Shown here: positions 1 through 8,322 of the stretch, piece by piece
Position numbering within the stretch: the first letter of the stretch is position 1
Layout of the letters: each line of letters begins with the position of its first letter
NCBI RefSeq assembly: GCF_000173975.1
Contig: NZ_ACEP01000047.1
Location: 1-64,000, forward strand
Source of the DNA: Anaerobutyricum hallii DSM 3353
Lineage (GTDB): Bacteria; Bacillota; Clostridia; Lachnospirales; Lachnospiraceae
Length of the DNA: 64,000 nucleotides
Direction: 5' to 3'
Translations under genes and position numbers: made by a program
The notes under the pieces: model-generated
What the model was told of the DNA's origin: nothing
The model's database searches: none
What the model saw: only the letters and a program-made list of their open reading frames with translations

Positions 1-94
1 ATCCCCTATATTTGCGACTTTAGTCACGGCGGTTTGAATGTTCACTTATACGCTCACATCCAAACCTTGCTCCGAGGCCGCAAATATAGGGGAT
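1..94. repeat. Long hairpin repeat, copy 1 (cut by window edge)
   Basis: The first 18 bases pair with bases 77-94. Between them lies the family core: TTTAGTCACGGCGG, an inner stem built from GGTTTGAATGT and ACATCCAAACC, then TTGCTCCGAGG. The outer arms are probably longer but the window starts inside the element. The same core occurs at 17526, and in the reverse sense at 242, 48439, 49384 and 62011. Confidence 0.8.
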
Positions 95-241
95 AGGTTC
101 TCTTCGGTGGCTGTCTTTGGCTGTTTTTAGTTGAATCTCTCTTCCGGCTCTTATCTTCTTCACTGTTTTTTCGGCTGGATTTTGTTAAATCAAATGGTAA
201 TAGTTAGAAATTTGCCAAATTAACTGCTTCAGCCATAGTCA

Positions 242-367
242 GAACTCTGAAAGATACCGCATTCCTATTTGTGGCCTCGGAGCAAAGGTTGGATGTGAGC
301 GTAGGAGCGAACATCCAACCTGCTGCGACTAAAGTCACAAATAGGAATGCGGTATCTTTCAGAGTTC
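242..367. repeat. Long hairpin repeat, copy 2
   Basis: The outer arms (from GAACTCTGAAAGATACC at 242 to its complement ending at 367) pair over roughly 30 bp. The core is in the opposite sense to copy 1 (GGAGCAAAGGTTGGATGTGAGCG). The right arm contains the stop codon of the gerAB-gerAC fusion gene at 359-361, so the repeat supplies the last residues of that protein. It could also act as its terminator. Confidence 0.85.
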
Positions 368-2314
368 GTCTGTCATTATTTTTAAATTCCCGTTTTCTAT
401 AGTAACCCGGTACAGTGTAATTTTATCCTGTTGCTGCTGTTTGGCACGAAGGTAGTCTATTGGCGTTTCGCAGATTTGTCCGGAATATTTTTCTTTGTTT
501 TGTTCTGCGAGAAGGTTTATTTCCTGTCCTGCTGCTCCGGCAGGAATATTTTTTATTTTGTATAGTTCTTTCGGGTTTTCGGGGCATAGTGCCAGAAGGA
601 CATTCGGAGATTTCTGCCACTCATTATCCCATTCTTTTAGCAGACGAGTGCATTCTGTTTTATTTGCTGCTATTCCCGAACCTAAGAAAATTGTATAAAT
701 ATGATTCCACTCGGTTTTTCCGGGGACTATTTCCAAGTATTTTTCTTCTAATTGCTGTAGATTCCGGGCTTCTATTTTTGTGATCTGGCAGGGAATTTCG
801 TCGCTTTGCCCCTCCATTTCGCTTAAATTTGCCCGAGCTATCCAAAACTGATAAGCATTTTCTTCATCAGCGGGATAATCAACGTACATGGATAAGATAT
901 AGTTTTTTTCTTCTACATCTGTAAGGCGCTGGCAGCCAGTTAAGGAAAAAAGAATTGGGAAAAAGATTAAAAGAGTTATTCCTGCAAAATACTTTACCTG
1001 CTTATTGTTCTTATATTTTGCAATATTTTTTCTTTCTTCTTTATCTTTTTCTGTTTTTTCTTGATAATTGAAATCTTTCTGTCTTTTAAAAAGCCAAACT
1101 ACAAGTGGCAATATTAAGGACAGCGGGAAATCCACAAATGCCTTATATTTGAGATAAAACGTCCACAAAAGAGTGTGTTTTTCCACAACGCAAGTCAAGA
1201 GCACTAAGCAGACAAAAGTAATTCCTAAAAAATTTTTCAAACATCCTCTAGAGCGTGTTTGAAAAATACTCCATCCATAATAGAGATAACCGCTTAAAAC
1301 CGCCATCATGCACAGTATCCAAAATATAATCGGCAGGATATCAAATCGTTCTAAGAACCCGCCCGGCATTCGGATTAGCTGCATCATTTTGATGACTGGC
1401 CATTCTGACTGGCTTGTGAGAGTTGGGCCAAGTGTTCGCACGGAAAGGAAACAAAATAAAACATTACAGAGAATTGCACCTGCGACGGCTGTTATTATGT
1501 CCCGTATTGCTTTATCATCTTTACCTTCTCTATTATTTTTACCTTCTTTATTATTTTTGTCCTCTACTTTTCTATTTTTTGTTTCGGTTCCTCTTTCTTC
1601 GGCAGCAGGCCTCAAAAACAAGAGAAATTCTATTGGACTGCTGCACAGTAACATCAAATATCCGTTTCCCATGCTTCGGAAAATATTATCTGAAAGAATT
1701 CCTTGCCAGAGTTCTCCTGCATTCCCTATCTGCATTGCTTTTTCAATTCCGATAAATGATAAAATCACAGCAATAAAATACGTCGTGATAATCCACTGAA
1801 AAATGATTTCTAAAAATCTGGCTCTTTTTTGTAATGTTGTATACAAGCTGTAGCAAAGCAAAATCGCAGCAGGAAAAATAATAAATAAAAAGCTGCTTTC
1901 TGGCATATAAACAGTCTGAATTGTCTTACCAAAGAAATAAAAAAGTGCTACTGCATTTATGAAAAAACGAATCATGTATACAAATTTTATTGGCTGTGGT
2001 AAAACTTCCGGAAAATTTATAGATTTAAGCCTTGTTTGCATTTTTGAAACATTAATATTTGCATCCCTTGCCAGACCTGTCTTACCTATTTTTCTGTTTT
2101 CAAAATTTTCTTCACTTATTTTCCCAGAAAAAATAATAAAAAAGGCAATCGTTCCCGTCAAAAACACCCCATAAAAAATCAGGCTCCAAAAGCCATTCTG
2201 TTCTTTATAGCAGGCAAATGCCGGTATAGATAATGCTCCCGCTCCAAATGTTTCTATAAAGATCATTCTGCGTAACTGCCTTGCAGAAATCTTATTTTCA
2301 TACATTTTATACAT
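359..2314 (-). CDS. Spore germination protein: GerAB permease fused to truncated GerAC-like part
   Basis: The first ~430 residues are a polytopic membrane protein of the GerAB/spore permease type: the start ISARQLRRMIFIETFGAGAL is typical and there are about ten hydrophobic segments. GerAB is the inner-membrane subunit that senses germinants with GerAA and GerAC. From about residue 445 a further hydrophobic stretch ends in a lipobox-like LTGC (Cys461) followed by DVEEKNYILSMYVDY, which resembles the start of a mature GerAC lipoprotein. Only ~190 residues of that part exist, so the later GerAC domains are missing, and the final residues TDEL plus stop lie in a hairpin repeat. Residues ~350-357 (SIFQTRSR) are encoded by a family A repeat. 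It sits 109 bp after gerAA. The permease call is firm; whether the GerAC-like part is processed is unknown. Confidence 0.82.
   Translation of the reverse strand: MYKMYENKISARQLRRMIFIETFGAGALSIPAFACYKEQNGFWSLIFYGVFLTGTIAFFIIFSGKISEENFENRKIGKTGLARDANINVSKMQTRLKSINFPEVLPQPIKFVYMIRFFINAVALFYFFGKTIQTVYMPESSFLFIIFPAAILLCYSLYTTLQKRARFLEIIFQWIITTYFIAVILSFIGIEKAMQIGNAGELWQGILSDNIFRSMGNGYLMLLCSSPIEFLLFLRPAAEERGTETKNRKVEDKNNKEGKNNREGKDDKAIRDIITAVAGAILCNVLFCFLSVRTLGPTLTSQSEWPVIKMMQLIRMPGGFLERFDILPIIFWILCMMAVLSGYLYYGWSIFQTRSRGCLKNFLGITFVCLVLLTCVVEKHTLLWTFYLKYKAFVDFPLSLILPLVVWLFKRQKDFNYQEKTEKDKEERKNIAKYKNNKQVKYFAGITLLIFFPILFSLTGCQRLTDVEEKNYILSMYVDYPADEENAYQFWIARANLSEMEGQSDEIPCQITKIEARNLQQLEEKYLEIVPGKTEWNHIYTIFLGSGIAANKTECTRLLKEWDNEWQKSPNVLLALCPENPKELYKIKNIPAGAAGQEINLLAEQNKEKYSGQICETPIDYLRAKQQQQDKITLYRVTIENGNLKIMTDEL
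1233..1266. repeat. Family A repeat ends inside gerAB coding sequence
   Basis: TTTTTCAAACA and TGTTTGAAAAA face each other around TCCTCTAGAGCG. This is the same end sequence (CTAGAGCGTGTTTGAAAAA) seen in intergenic copies across the window. Here it is translated in frame, on the minus strand, as part of a loop between two membrane helices. Confidence 0.75.
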
Positions 2315-2423
2315 CCTCCTCTTTGACCGTCCCCCATTTTATTTTCATTCTATTTTCGTTTTCTTTTCTTCATCCTTTTATGAATCATTACATCTTCTGC
2401 CTGTAAATTTGGGGATAGCGTAT

Positions 2424-4091
2424 CTATCTTTTTCGAATTCTCCGGCCCTCTCTCGTAAATACTGGTCTTTTTTTCATATAAGCAAATGGATAGCGAACAT
2501 AATGATCCTTTTTATCATCATAATTTAAGTTTTCCCCACAAACAGAAGGCAGCATATATGGAACACCGAAGGATTCTATCTGAGATAAATGCAATAATAA
2601 TGCGGCAAAAGTGAGAAGATAGCCGTAAATTCCCCATATTGCTGCAGTAACAATAAAAAGAAACTTTAACAAACGAAATACGGCGCCAAAGGATTCATTT
2701 GGCACGATAAATGATGCAATAGCTGTAAAAGATACAACGATAACAACGATTGTACTGACAATTCCCGCTTCCACTGCTGCCTGGCCTACGATGAGGCCGC
2801 CGACAATACCGATTGTTCCTCCGAGCTGTCCGGGCAAATGAATTCCTGCTTCTTTTAATAATTCAAACTGAAATTCCATAAGCAAAACTTCTAAAGCAAC
2901 TGGAATGACGATGCCAGTTCGTGCTGTTGCAATGGATAACAAAAAGGAGGTTGGGAGCATTTCTGTATGAAATGCTGCTATGGCAACATACAATCCCGGA
3001 AATCCTATCGCAAACAATGAAGCTGCAAAGCGAAGCAAACGGGCAAATGATGCCACTTCAAATCGGGTATAGTAATCGTCACCTGCCTGAAAAAACATTT
3101 GATAAGTGACGGGCAAAATTAACACGCCCGGAGAGTTATCCACAACAAGAACGATTCTCCCCTCCAGTAATCCACTTGCCGCCTTATCCGGCCGTTCTGT
3201 ATGTTGAAATTGTGGAAATGGTGTCCATACATTCTCTTCTAAAAGCTGCTCTACCATTCCTCCATCTAAAATACCATCAAAGCTGAGTGCATTTACTTTT
3301 TGTCTTACCTTTTCAAGAAGTTCCGGCTGAACAAGATCATCCATGTATACAATTGCCAAATCTGTTTTGGAGCGCTCCCCAACCATCGTATGCTCCATTT
3401 TCAGGCGAGAATCACGGATTCGGCGGCGAATCAATGCTGTATTCATTCGCATATTTTCTGTAAAACTGTCTTTCGGACCGCGGATAACCATTTCCTGCTG
3501 GGTTTCCCCTACCCCTCTTGATGGGTATTTCTTTGTAGATAAAATAATTGCTTTCGGGCAGCTTTCCAGCAAAAGCAGGGTATTTCCTGATAAAATATCT
3601 GTTAAAATATCTTCAAAACTTTCATCCTCTTTCCAGTCCACTGTTTCCATCACATGATTTTCTACATAAGAGAGAAAATCATGCCCTGTTTTTTCACATT
3701 TATTTTTAAGGAGCGGACGGATCACGAAGTCTTCCACCATATCTGCATCCGTCATTCCATCGACATAGATGACTGCTGCTTTTTTAGGCTTTATTTTTTT
3801 ATTGTTCTGCGTAGTTTTCACTATTCTTTTCGAAACTGTTTTTCTACCTATATCACTGTCTGTATTCGCATCTGTTTGCTCTTCCATAATACTGTTTGTG
3901 TCACTGTCTGTATTTGCATCTGTTTGCTCTTCCATAATACTTTGTATATCAGCGGTGTCTCCTACATAAAATACATTCTTTACAATATCCCCGCTTCGGT
4001 CTAATGCTTTCTCCAAAAATGCGTAATCTTTATCAAAATTCTGGGTAAGATTTCCTTTTATTTTCTGGTCTCTGTTATACTTTATTCGCAC
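2424..4091 (-). CDS. gerAA: Spore germination protein GerAA family
   Basis: This is a 555-residue GerA-family protein, close to the usual length for the A subunit of a germinant receptor in the spore inner membrane. A soluble N-terminal half is followed by membrane helices from about residue 300 on (VVDNSPGVLILPVTYQMFFQ, then YTRFEVASFARLLRFAASLF), both characteristic of the family, and a conserved GVPYMLP near the C-terminus. The start is GTG with GGAGGGG about 5 bp upstream. Residues 51-82 hold two 16-residue copies of SIMEEQTDANTDSD(TN/IG). The gene leads the gerAA/gerAB-AC pair. No complete separate gerAC gene is present in the window. Confidence 0.92.
   Translation of the reverse strand: MRIKYNRDQKIKGNLTQNFDKDYAFLEKALDRSGDIVKNVFYVGDTADIQSIMEEQTDANTDSDTNSIMEEQTDANTDSDIGRKTVSKRIVKTTQNNKKIKPKKAAVIYVDGMTDADMVEDFVIRPLLKNKCEKTGHDFLSYVENHVMETVDWKEDESFEDILTDILSGNTLLLLESCPKAIILSTKKYPSRGVGETQQEMVIRGPKDSFTENMRMNTALIRRRIRDSRLKMEHTMVGERSKTDLAIVYMDDLVQPELLEKVRQKVNALSFDGILDGGMVEQLLEENVWTPFPQFQHTERPDKAASGLLEGRIVLVVDNSPGVLILPVTYQMFFQAGDDYYTRFEVASFARLLRFAASLFAIGFPGLYVAIAAFHTEMLPTSFLLSIATARTGIVIPVALEVLLMEFQFELLKEAGIHLPGQLGGTIGIVGGLIVGQAAVEAGIVSTIVVIVVSFTAIASFIVPNESFGAVFRLLKFLFIVTAAIWGIYGYLLTFAALLLHLSQIESFGVPYMLPSVCGENLNYDDKKDHYVRYPFAYMKKRPVFTREGRRIRKR
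3846..3941 (-). repeat. 48-bp tandem duplication within gerAA
   Basis: Two adjacent 48-bp units encode residues 51-66 and 67-82, each an acidic SIMEEQTDANTDSD segment. They are nearly identical at DNA level and in frame, so this is a recent duplication in the variable N-terminal region. Confidence 0.85.
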
Positions 4092-4316
4092 TTTTCCCCT
4101 CCAGCTCTTTTTAATAGGCCACTAAAAATATGCCACTAAAATCTCTTATTTATTATTCTTAAACTTTTGCCTGCGGGCTTATCAACTTTTAATATTTTAC
4201 TGGAATCTCAAATTGTTATACCCGCATAACATTAAGAATATTTCTCCCTATATTTTCCGCAAAAATACTCTGTTAGTATTGAGAAATTTTTTCTTTTTTA
4301 TACAGGTGTTTCTTTC

Positions 4317-4344
4317 TTGATTTTTTGCAAAAATGCGTTATAAT
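4317..4344 (+). promoter_or_regulatory. Likely sigma-A promoter of ispE-gntR
   Basis: TTGATT at 4317-4322, a 16-bp spacer and TATAAT at 4339-4344, placed about 35 bp before the ispE start codon. Confidence 0.6.
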
Positions 4345-4379
4345 AATTGTATACAAGATACAGAGGAGGTACAATTTTT

Positions 4380-5357
4380 ATGACTCAGCCCTTACATTTG
4401 AAAGCATATGCCAAGGTGAATCTGGGACTGGACGTACTTAGAAGGCGGGAAGACGGTTACCACGAAGTCAGAATGATTATGCAGACAGTGAAGCTTTTTG
4501 ACTACATTACTTTACAGAAGAATACATGCGGACAGATTCGTCTTTCTTCGAATCTGCCTTACCTCCCCCTCAATGAGAAGAACCTTGTCTATCGGGCCAT
4601 TGACACGATACGTACTGCATATAATATTTCAGACGGTGTTGATGCAGCAATTGAAAAGCACATCCCTGTTGCTGCAGGAATGGCCGGCGGAAGTACCGAT
4701 GCTGCCGCTGCTCTGGTAGGCATGAATCAGCTATTTTCTCTTGGAATAACACAGGACGAGCTTATTAAACATGGGCTTACCCTTGGCGCAGACATTCCAT
4801 TTTGCATTATGAGAGGAACCGCACTTTCTGAAGGAATCGGTGAGATATTAACTCCTCTTCCTTCTATTCCGCCATGCTGGTTTTTAATTGTAAAACCATC
4901 TTTCTCTATGTCTACAAAGTTTGTATATGAGCACCTGCATCTCGATGAACAGACAGCCCATCCAGACATAGACGGAATGATTCAGGCCATCAGCCACGGT
5001 GACCTTACAGGTATCACCGACCGTATGGGTAATGTATTAGAACAGGTTACAGAAAAGCATTATCCAGCTATCGTACAGATAAAAAAAGATATGAGAAGAT
5101 TAGGAGCTGTCAATGCGCTTATGAGCGGAAGTGGCTCCACCGTATTTGGTATATTTACCTCAAGAGAAGCCGCCGGAAAGGCAGCTGAATTTTTCCATAA
5201 TGACCCGGGAATCCGGCAGACCGCCGTTGTCCGCCCATTTAGTAAAAATCTCCCACGGTCGAAATCGCAGAAAAATCATAATCATTTTTCGAAAAAAAAC
5301 AGTTCGCTGACACAGGGGGATAAATATACAGCGAAAAAGGGAAGGAGAAACAACTAA
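4380..5357 (+). CDS. ispE: 4-diphosphocytidyl-2-C-methyl-D-erythritol kinase
   Basis: IspE phosphorylates CDP-methylerythritol in the non-mevalonate isoprenoid pathway (GHMP kinase family). Visible motifs are KAYAKVNLGLDVL at the N-terminus, the ATP loop PVAAGMAGGSTDAAA, LGADIPF, and MSGSGSTVFG near the C-terminus. I chose the ATG at 4380 because GAGGAGGT lies 9 bp upstream; an in-frame TTG at 4347 has no such site. The protein carries about 40 extra C-terminal residues rich in Lys, Asn and Ser after the normal domain end. Its stop overlaps the next start (TAATG), so it is translationally coupled to the GntR regulator. Confidence 0.95.
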   Translation: MTQPLHLKAYAKVNLGLDVLRRREDGYHEVRMIMQTVKLFDYITLQKNTCGQIRLSSNLPYLPLNEKNLVYRAIDTIRTAYNISDGVDAAIEKHIPVAAGMAGGSTDAAAALVGMNQLFSLGITQDELIKHGLTLGADIPFCIMRGTALSEGIGEILTPLPSIPPCWFLIVKPSFSMSTKFVYEHLHLDEQTAHPDIDGMIQAISHGDLTGITDRMGNVLEQVTEKHYPAIVQIKKDMRRLGAVNALMSGSGSTVFGIFTSREAAGKAAEFFHNDPGIRQTAVVRPFSKNLPRSKSQKNHNHFSKKNSSLTQGDKYTAKKGRRNN

Positions 5358-6025
5358 TGAAAGACACTAACTTTAATGTAAATGAATATCTGCCACTTCG
5401 TGACGTTGTATTTAACACACTTCGCCAGGCAATTATTACTGGTGAATTCGCACCGGGAGAACGTCTCATGGAAATTTCTCTTGCCAACCGCCTCGGTGTA
5501 AGCCGTACTCCTGTAAGAGAAGCTATTCGTAAGTTAGAACTGGAAGGCCTGGTTATCATGATTCCACGAAAAGGTGCTCAAGTAGCCAGAATCACAGAAA
5601 AAAATCTTCGTGATGTCATCGAAATCCGTACTGTTCTTGAAGAATTCGCTGCTGTTCTTGCCTGCGAACGAATTGATCAGTCTGGGCTTCATGATTTACG
5701 TCAGGCTCATGAGGACTTCATCCGTTCCGTAGAGAATGGGGATATTCTCGATATCGTAGATAAAGATGAGACTTTCCATGATACCATTTTCCGCGCAACA
5801 AACAATGACCGCCTTATTTCTATTATCAATAATCTGCGCGAACAGTTCTATCGTTACCGCATGGAATATGTGAAAGATATTCGCCAGCGCTCTAATCTTG
5901 TGGAGGAACATCGGGAATTGCTTGATGCCATTTCCAGCAGAGATTCTATAAAGGCAAAGGAACTGATGAAAACACATCTGCTTAATCAGCAGCAGGAAGT
6001 AATTAATAACATTCAGGAAGCATAG
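5357..6025 (+). CDS. GntR-family regulator, FadR/FCD subfamily
   Basis: Residues ~10-75 form a winged helix typical of GntR proteins (LRQAIITGEFAPGERLMEIS, then LGVSRTPVREAIRKLELEGL). Residues ~85-215 are an all-helical FCD ligand-binding domain with the usual metal-site pattern (DETFHDTIF, then HRELLDAI). The 222-residue length is normal for the family. The effector is unknown; FCD regulators usually respond to organic acids. It overlaps ispE by one base and is followed by a hairpin terminator at 6077-6139. Confidence 0.9.
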   Translation: MKDTNFNVNEYLPLRDVVFNTLRQAIITGEFAPGERLMEISLANRLGVSRTPVREAIRKLELEGLVIMIPRKGAQVARITEKNLRDVIEIRTVLEEFAAVLACERIDQSGLHDLRQAHEDFIRSVENGDILDIVDKDETFHDTIFRATNNDRLISIINNLREQFYRYRMEYVKDIRQRSNLVEEHRELLDAISSRDSIKAKELMKTHLLNQQQEVINNIQEA

Positions 6026-6076
6026 GAAGGGCGGACGAAAGTCAGGCATCCCTATTATGCAAAATTTACAAAATAC

Positions 6077-6139
6077 AAAACCAGTCACAAGAAGCATCTC
6101 TTTCCTTCAAGAGAAAATCTGCTCTTTGTGGCTGGTTTT
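6077..6139. terminator. Terminator between convergent gntR and sortase genes
   Basis: AAAACCAGTCACAA pairs with TTGTGGCTGGTTTT. It has T-rich sequence on one side and A-rich on the other, so it may serve both converging genes. Confidence 0.75.
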
Positions 6140-6157
6140 CATTTTAAATGCCTTTTA

Positions 6158-7111
6158 TTATTTTGTTTTTTTATTATTGCCTATCAGATCTCCCCTTTTC
6201 AGATGAAGAAATACCTGATTACATTTTAAATGTTTTCCTTCCTGTCCTTTTTTCCGTGTACGGATAAGGACACGAATTAAAAGCATGATAAGAAGAATAA
6301 TTCCCATAACGGATGCCGTGATTGTCGGGTCAATCTGGAACGCTTCTGCTGTAACATGGATATGCTGCGGTTCTCCGGTTCCGATACAATGGCCACGCAC
6401 AAGCAGACGATGTGTATTAATACCATACGGTGTACAGGTCATCAGGGTACAGTAATCCTTTTTATCTTCAATCTGCAGGCTATCCGTTTCATCTGGAAGA
6501 ACGATAGAAATATCATCAACCTCGTAAGTAATCTCTCGATTCAAAATTGTAATAGTAAATGTATCTCCTACTTCCATTTTATCGAGGTCTGTAAAAAGCT
6601 TTGCGCTCGGCAGACCACGGTGGGCAGAAATAACACTGTGCGTACTGTCTCCGCCAACCGGAAAACTGGTTCCTTTCAAATGTCCGGCCGCAATCTGTAA
6701 AATACCCTCATCTGTTCCATGATAAATCGGAAGCTCTACACCAAGCTTCTTGATTGTGATATAACCCATAATACCTGTACCACTAATATCAAGTATTTTC
6801 TCATAACCTTTAATTTCATCCGGGTTATAAAATGCAGATGGATTTTTCGCAAGCTTCTTATTGTACTTCTCCGCCGCTTCAAAATACTTCGTATAATCCT
6901 CCGGCTTCATTTCCGACACCTTTTCATCGTATGCCGCAATCGCCTTTGACTGATGCCTCTGATTAATATAATTGCTCACGGTCGGATATAACATCACGGA
7001 CAGCCCCACGAGGAAAATCAATATTAAAATGATAGTGGTAATATTCGAACTCAACTTCTTTTTTTTCAATGTTTTCTTTGATTTTTTCTCTGACTTCTTT
7101 CCAGACTTCAT
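6158..7111 (-). CDS. Class C (pilin-type) sortase
   Basis: This 317-residue membrane-bound transpeptidase would join LPXTG proteins to each other or to the wall. A basic N-terminus and a membrane helix (~24-44) precede the sortase domain (~110-242). Catalytic residues are His164 (SAHRGLPSAKLFTDL), Cys226 (TLMTCTPYG) and Arg235 (HRLLVRG). A second membrane helix at ~266-286 and a basic tail are typical of class C pilus sortases. Downstream in transcription is the terminator shared with gntR; upstream is a chimeric LPSTG protein, the only visible substrate and apparently a remnant. The enzyme itself looks intact. Confidence 0.93.
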   Translation of the reverse strand: MKSGKKSEKKSKKTLKKKKLSSNITTIILILIFLVGLSVMLYPTVSNYINQRHQSKAIAAYDEKVSEMKPEDYTKYFEAAEKYNKKLAKNPSAFYNPDEIKGYEKILDISGTGIMGYITIKKLGVELPIYHGTDEGILQIAAGHLKGTSFPVGGDSTHSVISAHRGLPSAKLFTDLDKMEVGDTFTITILNREITYEVDDISIVLPDETDSLQIEDKKDYCTLMTCTPYGINTHRLLVRGHCIGTGEPQHIHVTAEAFQIDPTITASVMGIILLIMLLIRVLIRTRKKGQEGKHLKCNQVFLHLKRGDLIGNNKKTK

Positions 7112-7202
7112 AGTTCTCTCCCTGATGTCATTTCCTTTTGTATATTTATGCTCTCACAAAATCTTGTTTGTGTAACTGTGCAGGCATATATTTACCTTTA
7201 AG

Positions 7203-7240
7203 ATTGGGACAGGAGCTAAAAGCCCCTGCCCCTGAAAATC
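7203..7240 (-). terminator. Hairpin between LPSTG protein and sortase
   Basis: GATTGGGACAGGAGC and GCCCCTGCCCCTGAAAATC pair around TAAAA. On the minus strand it follows the LPSTG gene and could terminate it or lower sortase expression. Confidence 0.6.
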
Positions 7241-7279
7241 TCATAATATCAAATTGTTGTTATAAACATTCAGAACGGA

Positions 7280-7639
7280 TTAGTTCTCAGCACGTCTCTT
7301 TGTGATAAGAAGAACTGCTGCTCCAACCATTAAGATAGCACCAACAACGTAGAAGATTGTTGTACCGATACCACCGGTGGATGGGAGAGTGGAACCTTTC
7401 TTGTTGACTACGTTTGTAACTAATTCACTCTTGTCATCATTAGGTGCAAATGTAATCTTTCCATCTTCCTGATTACCAGTCAAACTAGTAAGCACACCTG
7501 TACGATTTGTACCATCCCATGTAATTGTTGTATTAAAAAATATGCGTCGCTTACGGTTCTGTCGTGCTAACCGCCGACGTTCAAGACGTATCTCTTTAAT
7601 CGAGGGGATGTTTACTTCCTCTTTACTCGTCCGCTCCAT
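7280..7639 (-). CDS. Chimeric remnant LPSTG surface protein
   Basis: The first ~36 residues (EIRLERRRLARQNRKRRIFF) look like the cytoplasmic start of a LysM/YneA-type envelope protein. Instead of a membrane segment and LysM domain, the sequence then passes into the last ~80 residues of a fimbrial or SpaA-type pilin: VVNKKGSTLPSTGGIGTT (LPSTG at 85-89), a membrane helix (~91-112) and a KRRAEN tail. There is no signal peptide, so export is doubtful. It appears to be two genes fused by a deletion. The reading frame is open and has a start overlapping the preceding pseudogene. It may be non-functional. Confidence 0.7.
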   Translation of the reverse strand: MERTSKEEVNIPSIKEIRLERRRLARQNRKRRIFFNTTITWDGTNRTGVLTSLTGNQEDGKITFAPNDDKSELVTNVVNKKGSTLPSTGGIGTTIFYVVGAILMVGAAVLLITKRRAEN

Positions 7640-7909
7640 TCAGCATCTGCTCCTTTTCTGCGGCTTTCTGTTCTTCTTCCATTGAAACGTTCGCTGCTTT
7701 AATAGATGTGAGATAATCATCGGCTGCGGCCTGGGCAGTAGAAAATATATCGTTCAACTGAAGGGCAGCCTCTGCAATAAAGCCTGCCTCTGAAATCTGA
7801 ATCGTACGATTGCATTCTTCTTCTGCAAAGATTCCTCATTAGATTTTAACGCATATATAATTTCTATTAATTCAGGACGACTCATCCTTCTTAATTCTTT
7901 CTCTGCCAT
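7623..7909 (-). pseudogene. Frameshifted coiled-coil protein gene
   Basis: From ATG at 7909 (GGAAAGGTTTAGTT upstream) the frame reads MAEKELRRMSRPELIEIIYA and then loses sense near 7825. A second frame continues as FIAEAALQLNDIFSTAQAAA, ending at 7623 inside the next gene's start region. The two halves match the start and end of a short coiled-coil protein that I recall upstream of envelope genes in Lachnospiraceae. An internal deletion with frame change is the simplest reading. Confidence 0.65.
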
Positions 7910-8308
7910 AACTAAACCTTTCCCCGGCTTTTAATTCTTAATTATGCTCTCAATCTTATTAATGTCTGCAACGTCATACATGATCCATCTAATATCCCCA
8001 TAATATAGATGTTGTATATACGTCTTAATGCCGTGTCTTATTTATGTTTCTTATTTTACAATCCTCGTTTTTTCTTATCAATAAGTTGAAAAGAATTATC
8101 CTTTTTTTTACAATATTTTTATCATTTTCTTGCTTATACTACATAAAACGCAATTATTTAATGTAAATGCGTACTTTTTCTATATATTTTTAAGCACAAA
8201 AAAGACGGAATCAGAAATTACTCTGACCCCGGCATTTTTGTTCATTACTTTTATGTATTTATCCTCTTCCAGCAAGAAGTCTCCCATCTTTACGGCAGGT
8301 GGAGGATG
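7910..8308. other. Gene-free stretch with family C repeat
   Basis: I see no supportable gene here. The sequence is AT-rich. The segment 8257-8322 is a family C repeat reaching into the end of the next gene. Confidence 0.6.
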
Positions 8309-8322
8309 TCACTCCCCTATGA
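8257..8322 (+). repeat. Family C repeat (TCCAGCAAGAAG hairpin)
   Basis: TTATCCTCTTCCAGCAAGAAG is followed by a small hairpin (CTCCCATCT / AGGTGGAGG) and GATGTCACT. The same start is found at 28898, and inverted at 43826. The layout resembles an IS200/IS605 end, but no transposase or tnpB is present. Confidence 0.6.

Noticed and set aside
1308-1799. Plus-strand frame of 163 codons opposite gerAB
   Set aside because: It is antisense to a conserved membrane protein and has no ribosome binding site or family features.
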